This document shows positions 21,127 to 33,309 of a DNA stretch of 64,000 nt, piece by piece. The translations under genes were made by a program, and so were the position numbers. The notes under the pieces were generated by a model that was not told the origin of the DNA, made no database searches, and saw only the letters and a list, made by a program, of their open reading frames with translations. Source of the DNA: Bedellia somnulentella. Taxonomy: Eukaryota > Arthropoda > Insecta > Lepidoptera > Bedelliidae. The stretch lies in the NCBI GenBank assembly GCA_963576735.1, contig OY755177.1:3720001-3784000 (forward strand), read 5' to 3'. How positions within the stretch are numbered: position 1 is the first letter of the stretch; each line of letters starts with the position of its first letter.

Positions 21127-22126
21127 TTAATACAATGAAAATGTTGCTGAAGCAAAGCAGTGTTACTAACTCTCAAAAACATAACACTCAAGAGCCTAAT
21201 AATAGCCGTCCACAAAAGGTTTCATTGAATTATGTCTACGTCATTCCACTTGTGAAGATTTAAAGTGATACTTAAAATATCGAAGAAAAAAGGCTGTATT
21301 AATAAATTTACGGCTACTCATAGCATCATTTAATCATTTTGATGTACTTATTGCACATGCCTTAAAACATTTTTGGCTATGGTCTTTTGCTAATGATTGT
21401 TGACAAAATAGAAAAGAACTTTTTGTTTAAATGACAAAATATTTATAGCTATACCTATACCTGAAAAAACAATGGCACTCCAATTACAGATTATAGACAG
21501 AAAGACACAAAGGTTTTTTTTCATCAAATATTTCTTTAAATACGGCGTTTTTCAATAACCTAGAGTAAGAAACTATTAAAAAGCCTACATCTTCGCTCAT
21601 GCAAAAAAATCTCTTCAAAGCTAGCTTCAAAATGTTATTTATAATATTTCATATCATTGACCACCATATGGACTTAGTCCACCCATTATAAAAAACCCTA
21701 ATACTATGCAGAGGTTTTTTGTGATATAGGTACCTGTGATATGTAATCAATTTAGTTTCCAAGTAGGGAATTTAAATAAAAGTAAAACTTATTTGCGGGG
21801 TTTCCCTTAATAGTTTGAGTTAATGGTGTTATTGCTGAATTATTATTATTATATTATTACCTTTAACTAATACTTAGACAATTGTATGTAAAATAATACA
21901 TATCCTATCCCTAATTAATACCAACAAGACTATTAATTGTCTTCCCTAGCTTACATGGGCTCACAAAGATTAAGTCAACATCGCAGCCCCTTATCAAGGC
22001 AGCTAATTACTTTGGTCCAGACATGGCATTTAGATCATTGTCACAAACAAATCCTTAGGAGATTACAATAGGATCAATGTTCACCTCTTTGAAACATTAA
22101 TGTTTGTTGTTTTATTTTCATTATTT
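21127..22126. other. intron, nothing recognised
   Basis: AT-rich sequence without a supportable gene. No transposon family identified. Confidence 0.55.
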
Positions 22127-22265
22127 TATTAAATACATACATATACTCACGCCATTATTTCCCATTTCAGTAGGCAGAGACAATCGATCGCCACTTTTTA
22201 CAACGCTGGATACCTCTCTAGCTTCGTTTACAACCATCAATGTACATGATCTTTTATTTTTCACA
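22127..22265 (-). mobile_element. family R (RTE-like) LINE 3' end
   Basis: ATACATACATATACTCACGC, then GTAGGCAGAGACAATCGATC and CTCTCTAGCTTCGTTTACAA, matching the 50224-50551 copy. Confidence 0.8.
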
Positions 22266-22312
22266 ATACATGCACTATTAGTCTTTATAATATATATCTT
22301 TATATATAGCGA

Positions 22313-22684
22313 CATGATAGTCCAGTGGGTAGAACACCCGCCCGAAAAACAGAAGGGCGTGAGTTCCAATCCTGGGACGGGCCTACACCAATTTGTCTTT
22401 TCTAAAAGTCATATGTGTGGTTAATTTATCATGGTTGCTAACGGTGAGGGAAAACATCGTGAGGAAACCCACATGGCTGAGTTGTACTTAGTCATGTGAC
22501 AGTGTATTCGTACAAAACGGCGATAGGCCTGCCCCCTATCACGTGAGTACACTGTCTAAGCAAAACGTGGGTACCTTCTCTGGAAACTAGATGGCGCTTG
22601 CCATGTGAGTTCAGGAGTATTGGTACCTCTGCCAACCCCTTCGGGGATAAACGGCGTGAACGTTTATGTTATGTTATGTTATGT
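22313..22684 (+). mobile_element. family B retroposon with a variant tRNA-like head
   Basis: A full-length copy: ATGATAGTCCAGTGGGTAGA, B-box-like GAGTTCCAATCC, tail of ATGTT repeats. Between the two boxes the sequence (CCCGCCCGAAAAACAGAAGG) differs completely from the copies at 18370 and 47686. Confidence 0.9.
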
Positions 22685-22689
22685 AATAT

Positions 22690-23194
22690 ATGCACTTTTT
22701 TATTCTGCTTATTTCGGAAGCCTGTCTGTTTTAAACACTTTCTATTTGGTCCAAATGTGTCCTTTGTGGTCGTCTTTAACTTATTCAATATGTGTCCATT
22801 TAGCTTTCAGTGAGTGCCAGAGTTAGTTATAAATCTGACGATAGCACACATATGTTAAGTGTTATTAGTTTCGTTGCACATTTATGTATGAAACCTTATC
22901 ATGAAACTTTATCATGAAACCTTATCATGAAATAAATACTATCATCATTCTAAGTGAATTCACTTAACTTGTGATGTGAAATATTATTATTCGGCTACCC
23001 GAAGGTTTACGCATATTGCCAATTTTATTTTCCACCAAAAGTATTATACCGATAATAATATAGATGGAAGAACTATATTAATAAATATTTTAACACATAA
23101 TTAAATGAACAAAAAGTGTAAATAACATTTTTATTTTAAATATTGGTATAAAAAAAAACTTACTTAATGAGCCGCATTTCTATTCATAAAAATA
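22690..23194. other. intron, nothing recognised
   Basis: Contains a short run of three ATCATGAAACCTTATCATGA-like repeats near 22890-22935. Otherwise nothing supportable. Confidence 0.5.
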
Positions 23195-24040
23195 TAGGGT
23201 GTCTCAGTAAGAGTGCACATTTTAATTTTAAAATATAAACATGTGTTTTATTTTTATTGTATTGGAAAGAAGACATGTTCCGATTAGGTATGGAATAAAA
23301 TATCCGGCAAATGACCTCCGCAGCTCCGATGACAGGCCATGAAATTTTTCAAACCTTTTGCACATAGATGTTGCTATATCTCACCGATAACACGTTGGAT
23401 TTCCGATTTGGCTCAGGAATTGTTTTAGGTTTATTCGCATAAACCCGAGATTTCACAAAACCCCGAAAAATTATAACCGCATGGCATTAAATCGCACCAT
23501 TTTGGTGGCCAGTTGACATCAGAATTTCGTGAGAACGAATTGCCGGCGCTTTTCGTGGTCTGCTCATTGAGTTCCTGACTTAGCTGAGTCTTGAACGCAT
23601 GAAGGTGGAGATCTTTAGTCAAAATTTGCTGCATAGTGCTTCATGAAATTTGAAGTTGTTGAGAACCACACCGAATTGATGTTTCTGGGGTATGAGCGAC
23701 ACTCCCGTTTACAGCAGCAATGTTTTCAAGAGACTGACCAGTACGCTCACGCAAAAGATTCTGATTATCCATAATCGAACCAGTTTGTTATTTTTTTTTA
23801 CCAGATTTCAATTGGTTGACGCATTAGGTGTTTGCAAAGTTTGCTAGTGGTTTCAGCGTAACTTTCCCCATTTATGTAATGAGTTTTCAGAATTATAATG
23901 GGTTGTTCTTCCAAAAAGTGCTTAATTTTTTATGATCGGAATAAACAGAGGTATCAGCTGTAAAATTTCAGAGTTGCCACTTGCATGAGAAGAAAATTAT
24001 TCCACTTATAAAAAGTGCATTCTTACTGAGACACCCTTTA
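23195..24040 (-). mobile_element. mariner/IS630-type DNA transposon remnant
   Basis: Terminal inverted repeats GGGTGTCTCAGTAAGAGTGC and (reverse complement of the right end) GGGTGTCTCAGTAAGAATGC, with a TA-rich flank. The interior on the minus strand encodes broken pieces of a mariner-superfamily transposase. It is shorter than a full element, so it is internally deleted as well as mutated. Confidence 0.88.
23285..23785 (-). pseudogene. mariner-superfamily transposase fragments
   Basis: Ordered pieces in changing frames: NLLRERTGQSLENIAAVNGS, then ILTKDLHLHAFKTQLSQEL, then NWPPKWCDLMPCGYNF, and near the end CGGHLPDILFHT. Spacing shows that the central DDE part is largely lost. The longest open piece is 23431-23634. 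Confidence 0.85.
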
Positions 24041-24268
24041 TTAACTCAAAACAGTATTTTCGTATCACAGAAAACTTGCTACAATTTATATTTTAATAAC
24101 CCTAACTGTTAATGAGAGTTTTTATAACTCATAAACGAATTTTATGCATCTTTAAAATCTTTTTCATATAGCAAGAAGAAACATAAAAATAGATGGCGCA
24201 TACACTACTCACTCAACTATGGTACAGTATACAGTAAAGCTGTTTGAATTTGAGCCATATATAAGATC

Positions 24269-24457
24269 ATACATACATATACTCAAGTCTATATACCCCT
24301 ATAAGGGTTAGACAAAGCCTCAGAATAAGAAATTCTTTAGCCTATCTTGGAAGTTGAGTGGGTAATAGGATGTTGTTTGTTGTTGATGGTCTCCAATCGC
24401 ATCGCCCAAAAATCACTTAAAAAGGGATAGTGCTATTCTAAACCGACACTACACAGT
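24269..24457 (-). mobile_element. family A retroposon, diverged
   Basis: ATACATACATATACTCAAGT to CCGACACTACACAG, with an internal deletion of the GTCGCCTCTTACG block. Confidence 0.8.
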
Positions 24458-26100
24458 ATTTTTTCACTCTTTTGATTTTGTGCGAAATGGCGTCCTTTGG
24501 CGTTTGCTATTCTCTCTGTTCTCACTCTAACTCATAATAAACTCACAAATTGCAATGTTTTTTAAATTAATGTAGGGAATATAATATTGCGCCTTGTTCT
24601 TGTGAATAAATCATTTATATTTTTATTTATTTTTTATTTAATTACGATATAAAGAGATACTAAATGTATTGACCCTGTAAAAAAATACAATTAATTTTTG
24701 GTTGTTTCCAGTTTATTCTGTCACCAATTATTGAATACGTTAGATAAAGTCGTAAAGCATACGATTTTAAAATCAGTAACTTTTTTATCCTCTTTAGTTT
24801 ATAAATAAATGAGTAAGATCATTTATCGGTTCCACCCTGTACATACTACCTCAAAACTTTATTTTTGAATATGAGAATTACTGTACCAACAACGCTATAC
24901 ATAATAATGATAGATTGAATAAGAATGAAAGATTTTCATTCATCAGTAAAAAATAATATATTACAACAAATTAGTAACTCGCATTTCAATAATTAATGCT
25001 ATGATTTCTAAGGATCACATATATCGATCTTTAGTTTTTTTTATAAAGAACACTAAACATTTTCGGACTATAGACCAGAGGACTTAGTAAATCATGTCAA
25101 ACGTTGCACACACTTTTATATTCAATTAATAAATCTCGTTTTGCTCTCGTGAAACATTAGCCAAAAAACCTAGGTATATAATATGTTGTGCACTCAAATA
25201 AAAATTGGTAACGATTTCCACTGAGACGGTTAAGTACGGAGTCACTGAAGGACGGTCTCATATTTTGAATACCCATCTTTTCCCCATTTGTCGTAAAGTA
25301 GCGAGGATAAAACAGAAATAACCCTAATAAAGGGTGTTAAGTGATAATAAAATATCCTTCTTTCCACTCAGTGATTTGGAAAGGATTCGAATAACAGTCG
25401 TTGTTTGGTATCTGTTCATATTAAATATTATTTTTGTAAAGTTATTTTCATAATGCCAGTAAAGGGTTTGTAGTAGTAAGTATAGGTAGAATAAGAGTAA
25501 AAATTAAAAACTTACTGCAGAATTAATTAAAAAACCACCTTACCTTATTATTGTTATTTCTTTAGTTATAATTATTTATATAGTTAATTTGGTAATTTAC
25601 ATCTTTAAAACTCATCTTGAGCTCCGGAATCAGCAGTTACTGAGCCTCTTTTAGAAGTTGGAAAGAAAAATGGACAAAAAAAATAGTAATACGTAGAAAG
25701 TGGCCATTTACGGATGTTTTGGCAATCCAAATACCTCTCAAATTGCATCCTACCCTTCGTTGCCTCAAACGGCATATAAAGCAAGAGAGATGAGATTGCA
25801 TTTCTATTTTCAACGAAAACAGAATTTTCAAGTCGTCACTAAACATCAGACGAGATTGCAATCGCAGAGGAAATTAAATCGAGCTCAACTGATTGAGAAG
25901 CACAATTTTGGTTATTGATTCGGTTACCTCTGCGATGATTGATTTGACAGTTGCAGATTGAATGGTTTAGAAAATCATGCCTATATCTCGAAAGGGTAAA
26001 CGGTCTTTATGAAAATAAGAACTATAGGTTTAGGATGTTAATGAAGCACGACATATATTTTAGGATCTTACACAGTGAAGATTTCTTACATATACAGATT
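24458..26100. other. intron, nothing recognised
   Basis: About 1.6 kb, AT-rich. A faint family A-like stretch (CCCATCTTTTCCCC) at about 25268. The short open frames at 25637-25918 show no family features. Confidence 0.5.
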
Positions 26101-26195
26101 CATATCCTCACGGCTATAAATCCCAAAAATGGGTAGCCAAAGCTTCAGAATTAGAAATTTCTTAGTCACTTTTGGAAGTTTAGTGAGAAGATAAT
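26101..26195 (-). mobile_element. family A retroposon, 3' fragment
   Basis: CCTCACGGCTATAAATCCC, GGGTAGCCAAAGCTTC, CACTTTTGGAAGTTTAGTG. Confidence 0.7.
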
Positions 26196-26322
26196 GTAAC
26201 ATAACGGGTGTCACTAACTCTACTCTACCTCACTCTCACTCACTAACTTCCCACGGGTGTCAACGGGTGACAGACTGGGTGAAAGAAATAAAGGATAGAA
26301 GAATTTTGCACTAGAAGCCATT

Positions 26323-26505
26323 GACAGTGTAGTTCAATTGGCAGAGCGACGGGGGCGTATACCCGGAGGTCGCGGGTTCGATCCCCGCCGGTGTCGAAAT
26401 TTTCCTTTCCTTCATTTATTAGTAGTAATCGCCACATGAGGTTTTCATGAACAAAAACATACAAATTATGTAAATTAAATTTAGTTAATTCTCTGTCCTC
26501 CATCC
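26323..26505 (+). mobile_element. family D tRNA-derived retroposon
   Basis: 26323-26395 folds as a degenerate tRNA. The acceptor arms are GACAGTG and CGGTGTC (one mismatch), A box TAGTTCAATTGGCAGAG and B box GGTTCGATCCC. The anticodon loop lacks the usual U33, so it is not a working tRNA. The body (GAAATTTTCCTTTCC...) recurs inverted at 37384. Confidence 0.65.
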
Positions 26506-27196
26506 TACCAAAGTAACTATCTCGGTAATGTTAATAGTGATGATGGTACGGGTGACGTTGTTTTGCCAAAACATCGAGCGAACTGTTAATTAATGCTTTA
26601 AAAACTTAGTTCAGCCCATAATACTATTCATAGCTGCCAAATGTAGTGGAAATAGTGGAGGTGAAATTGTGTGAAAACCCTGGCTGTTGCGTCATTATAT
26701 TGTGTTGGGCCAACAATTAAGTTAGAGATTAGGGGTGGCACTCGTTCTTCTAATTTAAATTATTTTAGTTGTTATCCGTTTAATGTATTAAAGCTATAAA
26801 AATAAAGTTTTTGATGCAATCATATATTCATGCAGGAATTTTAGCAAATTAATTAAATAGATTTGTGTTCGCGGTTTTGTTAAACTAGGCTCGCACGCAG
26901 TCTCACAAACTTGAAAACAGACTATTATTCTCAAGACTCAATTTATCTATGTCCTTTTACTAAATTACAAATATTTAATAAACTTACTACCTTGCCACTC
27001 AAAAGAAAATAGCTATTCATAGGTAAAAGTAGTTTTAGAATTATATGGAATAATTAAAAACTATATAAAATCCTTTACAGCTGATCGCTTAAAATAAAAC
27101 CTTTATAAAACTGTCCGTCTGTTTATCAACTTTAATAGATCTAAAAAATCCTTATAACAAAATAATTAAAACAGGAAACTAAAAATTTCTTATATC
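26506..27196. other. intron, nothing recognised
   Basis: No supportable frame or family. Confidence 0.5.
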
Positions 27197-27290
27197 ACAT
27201 ACATACATATACTCATGCCATTATTTTCCATTGGAGCAGACAGAGACAAATGATTTTCGTTGACTTTTACCAATATTTTCATATATGTTT
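27197..27290 (-). mobile_element. family R LINE 3' end, diverged
   Basis: ACATACATACATATACTCAT, GCCATTATTTTCCATTGG, GCAGACAGAGACAAATG. Confidence 0.65.
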
Positions 27291-27925
27291 ATATATTCTT
27301 CATACTTTAAACTTCAGAAAATTATAAAAAAATACCTAAAAATAATACGTGGCAACCCTATTCCCAGGCTAGTACTGATTGATTGCTTTCACAGGGTGTT
27401 GCTAAAATTACTATAACGATACAGCAGCACCGACATTTGATGAACCAATGTTTAAAATTAATTATGCGACTTTACTCGACAGTTAATTGGTTAAAGTATT
27501 TAGGCAATAAACAAGATGAATTGTAACTTCGATTAATAAATAAGACATTAATTTAGTTACTAAAACGTATTACGCCTACTTGAAAATTTTACACGCGGCG
27601 GCAAAAACAATTGTGTGTTTTGGCCGTACGTGTGTATGCTAGTTGGTTTATTTTTCCTTCCAGATACCGGTAATTTTCAAATATGTTTGACTATTAAGAC
27701 ATATAACGAAAGGTTTTCAAAGATTAAAGTTAATTAAAAATACAAATCGAATAACGATGATCAATCAATGTGGTCCGTATGGACCAGATTGATTCATCAT
27801 CATTATTTTTCATGGTTGAGAAATGTATTATTGTTCCACATATGCATGTAAGATGAACTCCCAATTTGGTTCTGTAATCTACTTTTCATTATGTGTGTTG
27901 TATATCTGTCTGTAGATCGTCTTAA

Positions 27926-28716
27926 CCTTCCAGCGGTCGCACCATTACGTCACACTTAAGCAGTCGCGCGCGGTCTGTGATTCCGCAATTTTGCGTGTCT
28001 AATTTGAGAAAAAGGACAAAAACTTCATGAATTTGAGTAGCATACGATGAAAAGACGTCTTTTACCTGCATATCTAGTAATAAAAAAAGCATAAGTTCTT
28101 CATTTTTTTTTATTTGAATACAATAATTAAAAGGCCTCCATAGACTAAAATTTTTAGCATAACACATTATTTAAACTTTTTTAAATCAACAAAATATAAA
28201 ACAAAATGATATTTTCTTTTTCAATGTTAATTATTATAACTACACTTTAATTATAACAGAGTTCAATCGACATTATCGTCAATTATACAATGTAATAGGA
28301 ACTTCAAAATCACATTAATTTTTTTAATACTTTTTTTAAGTTACATTCTAGATATTTGTATTTAATCCAATAAAACAAAATCTATCAACTATTAAGGCGT
28401 AGTACAATAATCTAATCATCGTCAGTATCCATAATATAATCTTTTGGAAATGCACATTCTTGACATTGGCACATTGGATTCAACTAAATTCCTTTGAATT
28501 TTTCGTAACACAAAAAGTCGCGCGCGGAATCTGGGACCGCAAACACAAATAAATACGCACATGCACCCTTGCAGTAAATGCCACAGGGCTACTAAGGTAG
28601 TACCTCACCCCCCCGAGGATATCATGAAAGCGCAATCGTCTATTGTTTATAGTTTAAGTAAAATTACTAAAATTATTTTGCTGCGGACTCACAGACCGCG
28701 CGCGACCGCTGGAAGG
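27926..28716. mobile_element. 791-bp TTAA-type inverted-repeat element
   Basis: The left end CCTTCCAGCGGTCGC and right end GCGACCGCTGGAAGG are perfect 15-bp inverted repeats. Subterminal GCGCGCGGTCTGTGA and TCACAGACCGCGCGC repeat just inside both ends, and a third partial copy is at 28514. The left flank is TTAA and the right is TAAA. This is compatible with a piggyBac-like non-autonomous element with one mutated target base. A minus-strand CQCQEC piece near 28450 could be a transposase scrap. Confidence 0.7.
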
Positions 28717-28891
28717 TAAAACAAATAAACAATGAAATATGATAAAAGAGCGTTCCGTGCATAAATCGATGCAACCATGAGTAGAGTAACTTATTTTAGG
28801 TGAGCCAATATGGTCAAAATTTGTTTGTCTTACGCTCTGTCAATAAAAACTATTTATATAATCGGTGAGTAGTAAGAAAGTAAAAACTTAC

Positions 28892-29032
28892 CAGTAATAT
28901 TAACAACCACTCTTTCCCCATGGGTAGCAACAATTCTCCATTCGCAGCGGTCAGTGTTGGCCGGGGGTGACTCGGCACCCCATCCGGGGGAGCTGAACCA
29001 CCCCGAGTTACCTATCAGCGTTCTACCGCATT
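28892..29032 (-). CDS. tld: tolloid-family protease: CUB1, first half
   Basis: The exon encodes CGRTLIGNSGWFSSPGWG and then CEWRIVATHGERVVVNIT. This is the N-terminal half of a CUB domain: first cysteine, SSPGW turn, CEWRI strand and a hydrophobic strand. The acceptor is TTTTCCAG and the donor is ACTG|GTAAGT, with phase 1 on both sides. In tolloids CUB1 follows the protease domain directly and is needed for secretion and substrate handling (family knowledge). Confidence 0.94.
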
Positions 29033-29159
29033 CTGGAAAAGAATAGGATATTAGAATTTGCTCGTTTTAATGTATTGTATTTTGTTGAAAATAATCCATA
29101 ACTTGATTGAAAAAGAGAATCCAGACAACAGGAATTAAAAAAAAAACTCTAGAATCCAG

Positions 29160-29325
29160 GACGGTTAGTGATAAATCTCCAGCAATATTGCCCAAAAATC
29201 ACTTCAAAGCCCAAAATTCACTTAAAATCCCAAAAAACATAAATCACCCCTCACATCACCCGCGACAAGAAACGGGTTAGTGCTACTATAAGCCGAAACT
29301 GAATCCGATGCTGGCCGATTTAATC
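29160..29325 (-). mobile_element. family A retroposon, diverged 5' part
   Basis: AATATTGCCCAAAAATCACT, CACCCCTCACATCACCCGCG, GGGTTAGTGCTACTATAAGC; no tail. Confidence 0.6.
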
Positions 29326-30284
29326 CGAAGCTACATAGCAAAAACCAAAAGTACTTTTGCAACTCTGTTAATTTTCATACTTTGCCAAGATTACAGTTAA
29401 GTATGAGTTTAATTTAGTATAATATTATTATTTTTTGAATTGGCTGATAAACTAGTATTCTAATACTAGTTTGAAGCAATGCAATTTTGTAGAGATAACA
29501 AAGACTAGAACTATTTACATACGCAAGGTTGAATTTTAGAAAAAATAGCAGGAACAAAAGCTCAACAGCCAAAAGATCTGAACTTCCTAAATTCCAGCTC
29601 TTTAAAAGCGGCCGTCCCACGGACTATGCAGGTCAAAGTTTTATTACAGCCATTAATTAGGAATATCATGAACAGATTAACGAAATAATGGTCCGAAGTT
29701 CATTTTATCACTTGGAATTTCTGCATGGTTTTATGCTATTTCGCAATTTTGGTTTAGTTATTTCGTGAAATGGCGCAATAGTGTTTTATGACTTTATTGT
29801 TTCTTGGGAATGACATATTTAAAGACATGATTTTAACATTTATATTTTAATGACTTATTTCGGGGCGAAGATTCATATGTACACTTGTTTAATGGGATCA
29901 TAAATATATATATCGGCTTAGAAAAACTTGCGGTTAAAAGCTAGAATCAAAACATACATTAATTTCTGTTTTATAGTGTTTATATAAAGAAAAAGTTACA
30001 TTTGTACTTTATAATATATAGTATATCTTAATATAAGTAACTGCTGATTGTATCTTGATCAAACCAATTTTCATTTTAACATTAACAAATAAATATTTAA
30101 TTTATATATTATAATTTCTTGTTTCAGGGTAAAATGGGTGTCGAAACAATTTTTAAAAGTATGGCTAGAAAAACATGATTCATTGTTTTTTTAATCATTT
30201 TGTTTATAGTATAGTTTCAGAAATAATAAGCTTCATTCTAATTGAAACAACCTTTTGATTTTCGGATATTTTAATCGCGTGTTA
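29326..30284. other. intron, nothing recognised
   Basis: AT-rich, without supportable features. Confidence 0.5.
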
Positions 30285-30840
30285 TTACATTATTTTTAAA
30301 ACCCGACGTTTCGAAAACTTTTCAGTTATCATGGCCACGGGAAGACTGAGGTGTTATTTGTCATTATACAGTACTATAAAATTATTAATACTAACTACCT
30401 TCACAAAATTTTAAGTTACATTTGCGTTTAATATTTGCTATGTACAAAAAGAGCTAATGTTATCTGGAGTCTTGCTAGTGTTCTTCCCTCGCTTAGTTGT
30501 GCTAATGACCGGGTTCCAAGCAGGTGGTAATTGCCAACCATCATCTCTATTGAAGTTTGGATGTTTCTTTATTTCAATAGATTCGCGTATCATTCTAGGT
30601 ATCAATCGATTCTCTTTTGCTAGAATTGTAGGTTTGTCAAAACGCATGTGGTGGTTTGGCCGATTGTAACGGACACAATGAGTGACAGTCATGACGTAAC
30701 TATAAGGGTTAATTTTTTTGCCATTTGGCAACAAAACCTTAAAACCCTAAGAATAGCTAGCCTTTCCACTTCTAAACTCGATTACATTGAACGTAGTACA
30801 ATTTCTAACACAAAGGTGATTAAACACTTTTCAAGTTAAA
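30285..30840 (-). pseudogene. Penelope-like element, C-terminal fragment
   Basis: Minus-strand frame 30438-30734 includes NRPNHHMRFDKPTILAKENR and ESIEIKKHPNFNRDDGWQLP. This is the stretch that follows the GIY-YIG endonuclease in many insect Penelope-like elements. Downstream (30290-30350) is the ATAACTGAAAAGTTTTCGAA-ACGTCGGG untranslated sequence often seen with them. The reverse transcriptase and endonuclease core are absent. Confidence 0.7.
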
Positions 30841-31262
30841 AGAGTAAAGACAAAGGTGACAAAAGAAGTCCATTAACAATTCTTTTTAGATGTCTTTGAA
30901 CGTTTTTGTTCCTGTTTCAAGTTTGTTATACTTTTCCAACATTTTGTAATTAAGTTATAAACTGTAATAGACCACAATGTCTTCTGCTTCACTCAATAGA
31001 GAAATAATGAAGTGCTTTAAACTGACATTATTCTTCGAAGGGATGGTGTAGATTCTAATTATTGAAATATTCATGTGATATTTTTTTAAAAGGGATCCAG
31101 ATAACCCTCTTTTTGCCTCGACATTCTATTAACGTTAAAGGGGCATGCATATCGTTGCTTTGAACAGTTAAATGTCACAGGATTAAGTATGTCTCAGTCC
31201 TGAGAATTTTCCAAGGATGTTTAAAAACATGTATAATTGGTATTAAAGTTATTTTTAAAAGT

Positions 31263-31453
31263 GTACTTAGTCATGTGACAGTGTATTCGTACAAAACGGC
31301 GATAGGCCTGCCCCCTATCACGTGAGTAAACTGTCCATGAAAAACGTGGGTACTCTGAACACCAGGTGACAAAGTCACGTGATGTTCAGAAGTATTAGTA
31401 CCTCTGCCAACCCCTTCGGGGATATTCGGCGTGAACGTTTATGTTATGTTATG
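31263..31453 (+). mobile_element. family B retroposon, 5'-truncated
   Basis: TACTTAGTCATGTGACAGTG to an ATGTT-repeat tail, flanked by ttttaaaagt at 31253-31262 and 31454-31463. Confidence 0.92.
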
Positions 31454-31668
31454 TTTTAAAAGTAACCTCAGTTTTATAATATCAGGTCAGTAAAATTACC
31501 GTCAAAATATCGAGCCATATCAATGAATAAGTGGAGCAGAGAGACCGACTGACAAAAATATAAAACAATATAGTTTTGAATATGTACCGAAATGGTAAAA
31601 TGACTATACTATTCTGAAACTCCAATTTTGTTGATATATTACTATAAACAAAATATTACAACACTTAC

Positions 31669-31899
31669 TTGCACACTTATACAGCAGATTAGTCTGTGCA
31701 ATATCACTGACGCTCAGCCGCACCCGTTGCCCAATCTCAGGTCTCTTCTTGCCATGCACCTCCAGAGGCAAGATGGTGTCTAAATAGGTGCCCTTGCTAA
31801 ATGTGTTCCGAGCGTAGTGCATTATAGAGTCGTAGTCGTAAGGCTGGCCGAGCGAATTCACTTCTTCTTCGGGTAGCTTGTTGAAGTTGTACTCTTGAC
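31669..31899 (-). CDS. tld: tolloid-family protease: end of astacin domain with Met-turn
   Basis: The exon encodes [20 protein letters not shown], then [19 protein letters not shown] is the astacin Met-turn with its zinc-proximal tyrosine. The end of the domain follows ([18 protein letters not shown]), and the last codons lead into CUB1. The acceptor is TTTCACAG and the donor is GCAA|GTAAGT. Phase 1 entry and exit match both neighbours. The intron separating it from the catalytic exon is over 6 kb and holds at least four retroposon copies. Confidence 0.95.
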
Positions 31900-32640
31900 C
31901 TGTGAAAAATAGTAGTGTTATAGAAAGGAAGATTTGTTGGTCATAGTGAGCATGGCAGACCTTTTACTACAAATAAGCTTTTTATTTTTTATTATTTAGA
32001 AGATTTACGTGCCGTACGTGCATGAAAAGAGAAGGTAATAATATAATAATAAAAAGCTGACATAATATCAAAAAATAACTTAATCATTAAATTTGAAAAT
32101 TGATGCAAAATGAAAAGTACCTACAAAGAAATTGAGTTGCAAATGTATTTTTGGCGGATCTAACTGATCTTTAGATCTTCGGGCATAAAATTTAAAAACA
32201 AATTCTAACCTCGTTGAGTAATAAAATAGCCAATCATAAAATACATTTCAACTCTAATCAAGTCAACTGTAGATGCGGTAAAATTGTTAGGAATACCAAA
32301 AATTTATGCCGTAAATGTATAATGAGTTTGAACCGACCCAATTCATCCGACGCCATTTCTGTTGATTCCAGAAAATTCAGGTTTCGGAGGTTCACAATAC
32401 TGAGAATTCTAATTTTGGTTTAACATATTTTTATTGTAACATTATGAGCATTATTTATTATTCTTGTAGTTGAAAATTACTGTTTTGTTTAGTGTCGCCT
32501 TAGAATGTGAATATCCAAAAAGTGAAGAATTTCTAATTCCAAAGCTCTGGTTACCAATATTTGGAAAGTATAGGCATAAGTACTTGACGAAGTTTATAAG
32601 TCTATCTATTATCATAGCTACGAAGACTAAAAAGCAAGAG
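31900..32640. other. intron, nothing recognised
   Basis: A 69-codon frame at 32214-32423 has a few cysteines, but no family was recognised. Confidence 0.5.
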
Positions 32641-32892
32641 TACATACATACATACATATACTCACGGCTTTAAATCCCTAGAAGGGGTAGCCAGAGCTAA
32701 GAAATTAGAAATTACTCAGCCACTTTTGGAAGTTTCGGGGGGAAAAGATGGTGAAATAAACGTTGTTGGTGAATGGTCTCCAACAGCATCGCCGAAAAAT
32801 CCCTCAAAAGCCCCAATACCGTTAGTCGCCTCTTACGTACACCCACCGGAAGAAATGGGGTAGCGTTATTCTAAGCCGACACTACACAACTT
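32641..32892 (-). mobile_element. family A retroposon, full length
   Basis: The complete copy is flanked by aaaagcaagag at 32630-32640 and 32893-32903. Confidence 0.93.
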
Positions 32893-33309
32893 AAAAGCAA
32901 GAGTATATTGCATATAAGAAATTCATCAACATCTTTTGTAAATCACTTAAATAACCCTGTACACTTGATAATCTCGTAAAGGAGTAGTGATATTTTGAGT
33001 CCATTACTCGTATTATAGTTTTTTTTATTACAGTTATTGTATAATACAGACATTACAAGTCGGAATAGAATTTGTACAGTAAATGACAAACTATTAGTTT
33101 AATCTCTAGAAGTAAATTATTTGGTATTATTTAGGGTATAAGTACAACGAATACTGTTGACCGCAAGTTTGTAATGATAATGTCACAATCGAAGAAACAT
33201 CCGATAGTTTGTCAGTTCGGTATCGAAAATCCTGTTAATCCTAGAAATGCGCTATTCAACGGTTGAATCATCAAAATAATGTAGACGCCTACTCCTACTA
33301 CTGCTGGAG

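Noticed and set aside
25637..25918. Overlapping 72-74 codon frames on both strands
   Set aside because: Mirror-image frames over the same bases with no recognisable protein features.
26323..26395. tRNA gene
   Set aside because: Good A and B boxes, but the anticodon loop lacks U33, the acceptor stem has a mismatch, and the body recurs as a dispersed retroposon.
32214..32423. Small cysteine-containing protein
   Set aside because: 69 codons with CRCG and CRKC only; no family recognised, no splice or promoter context.
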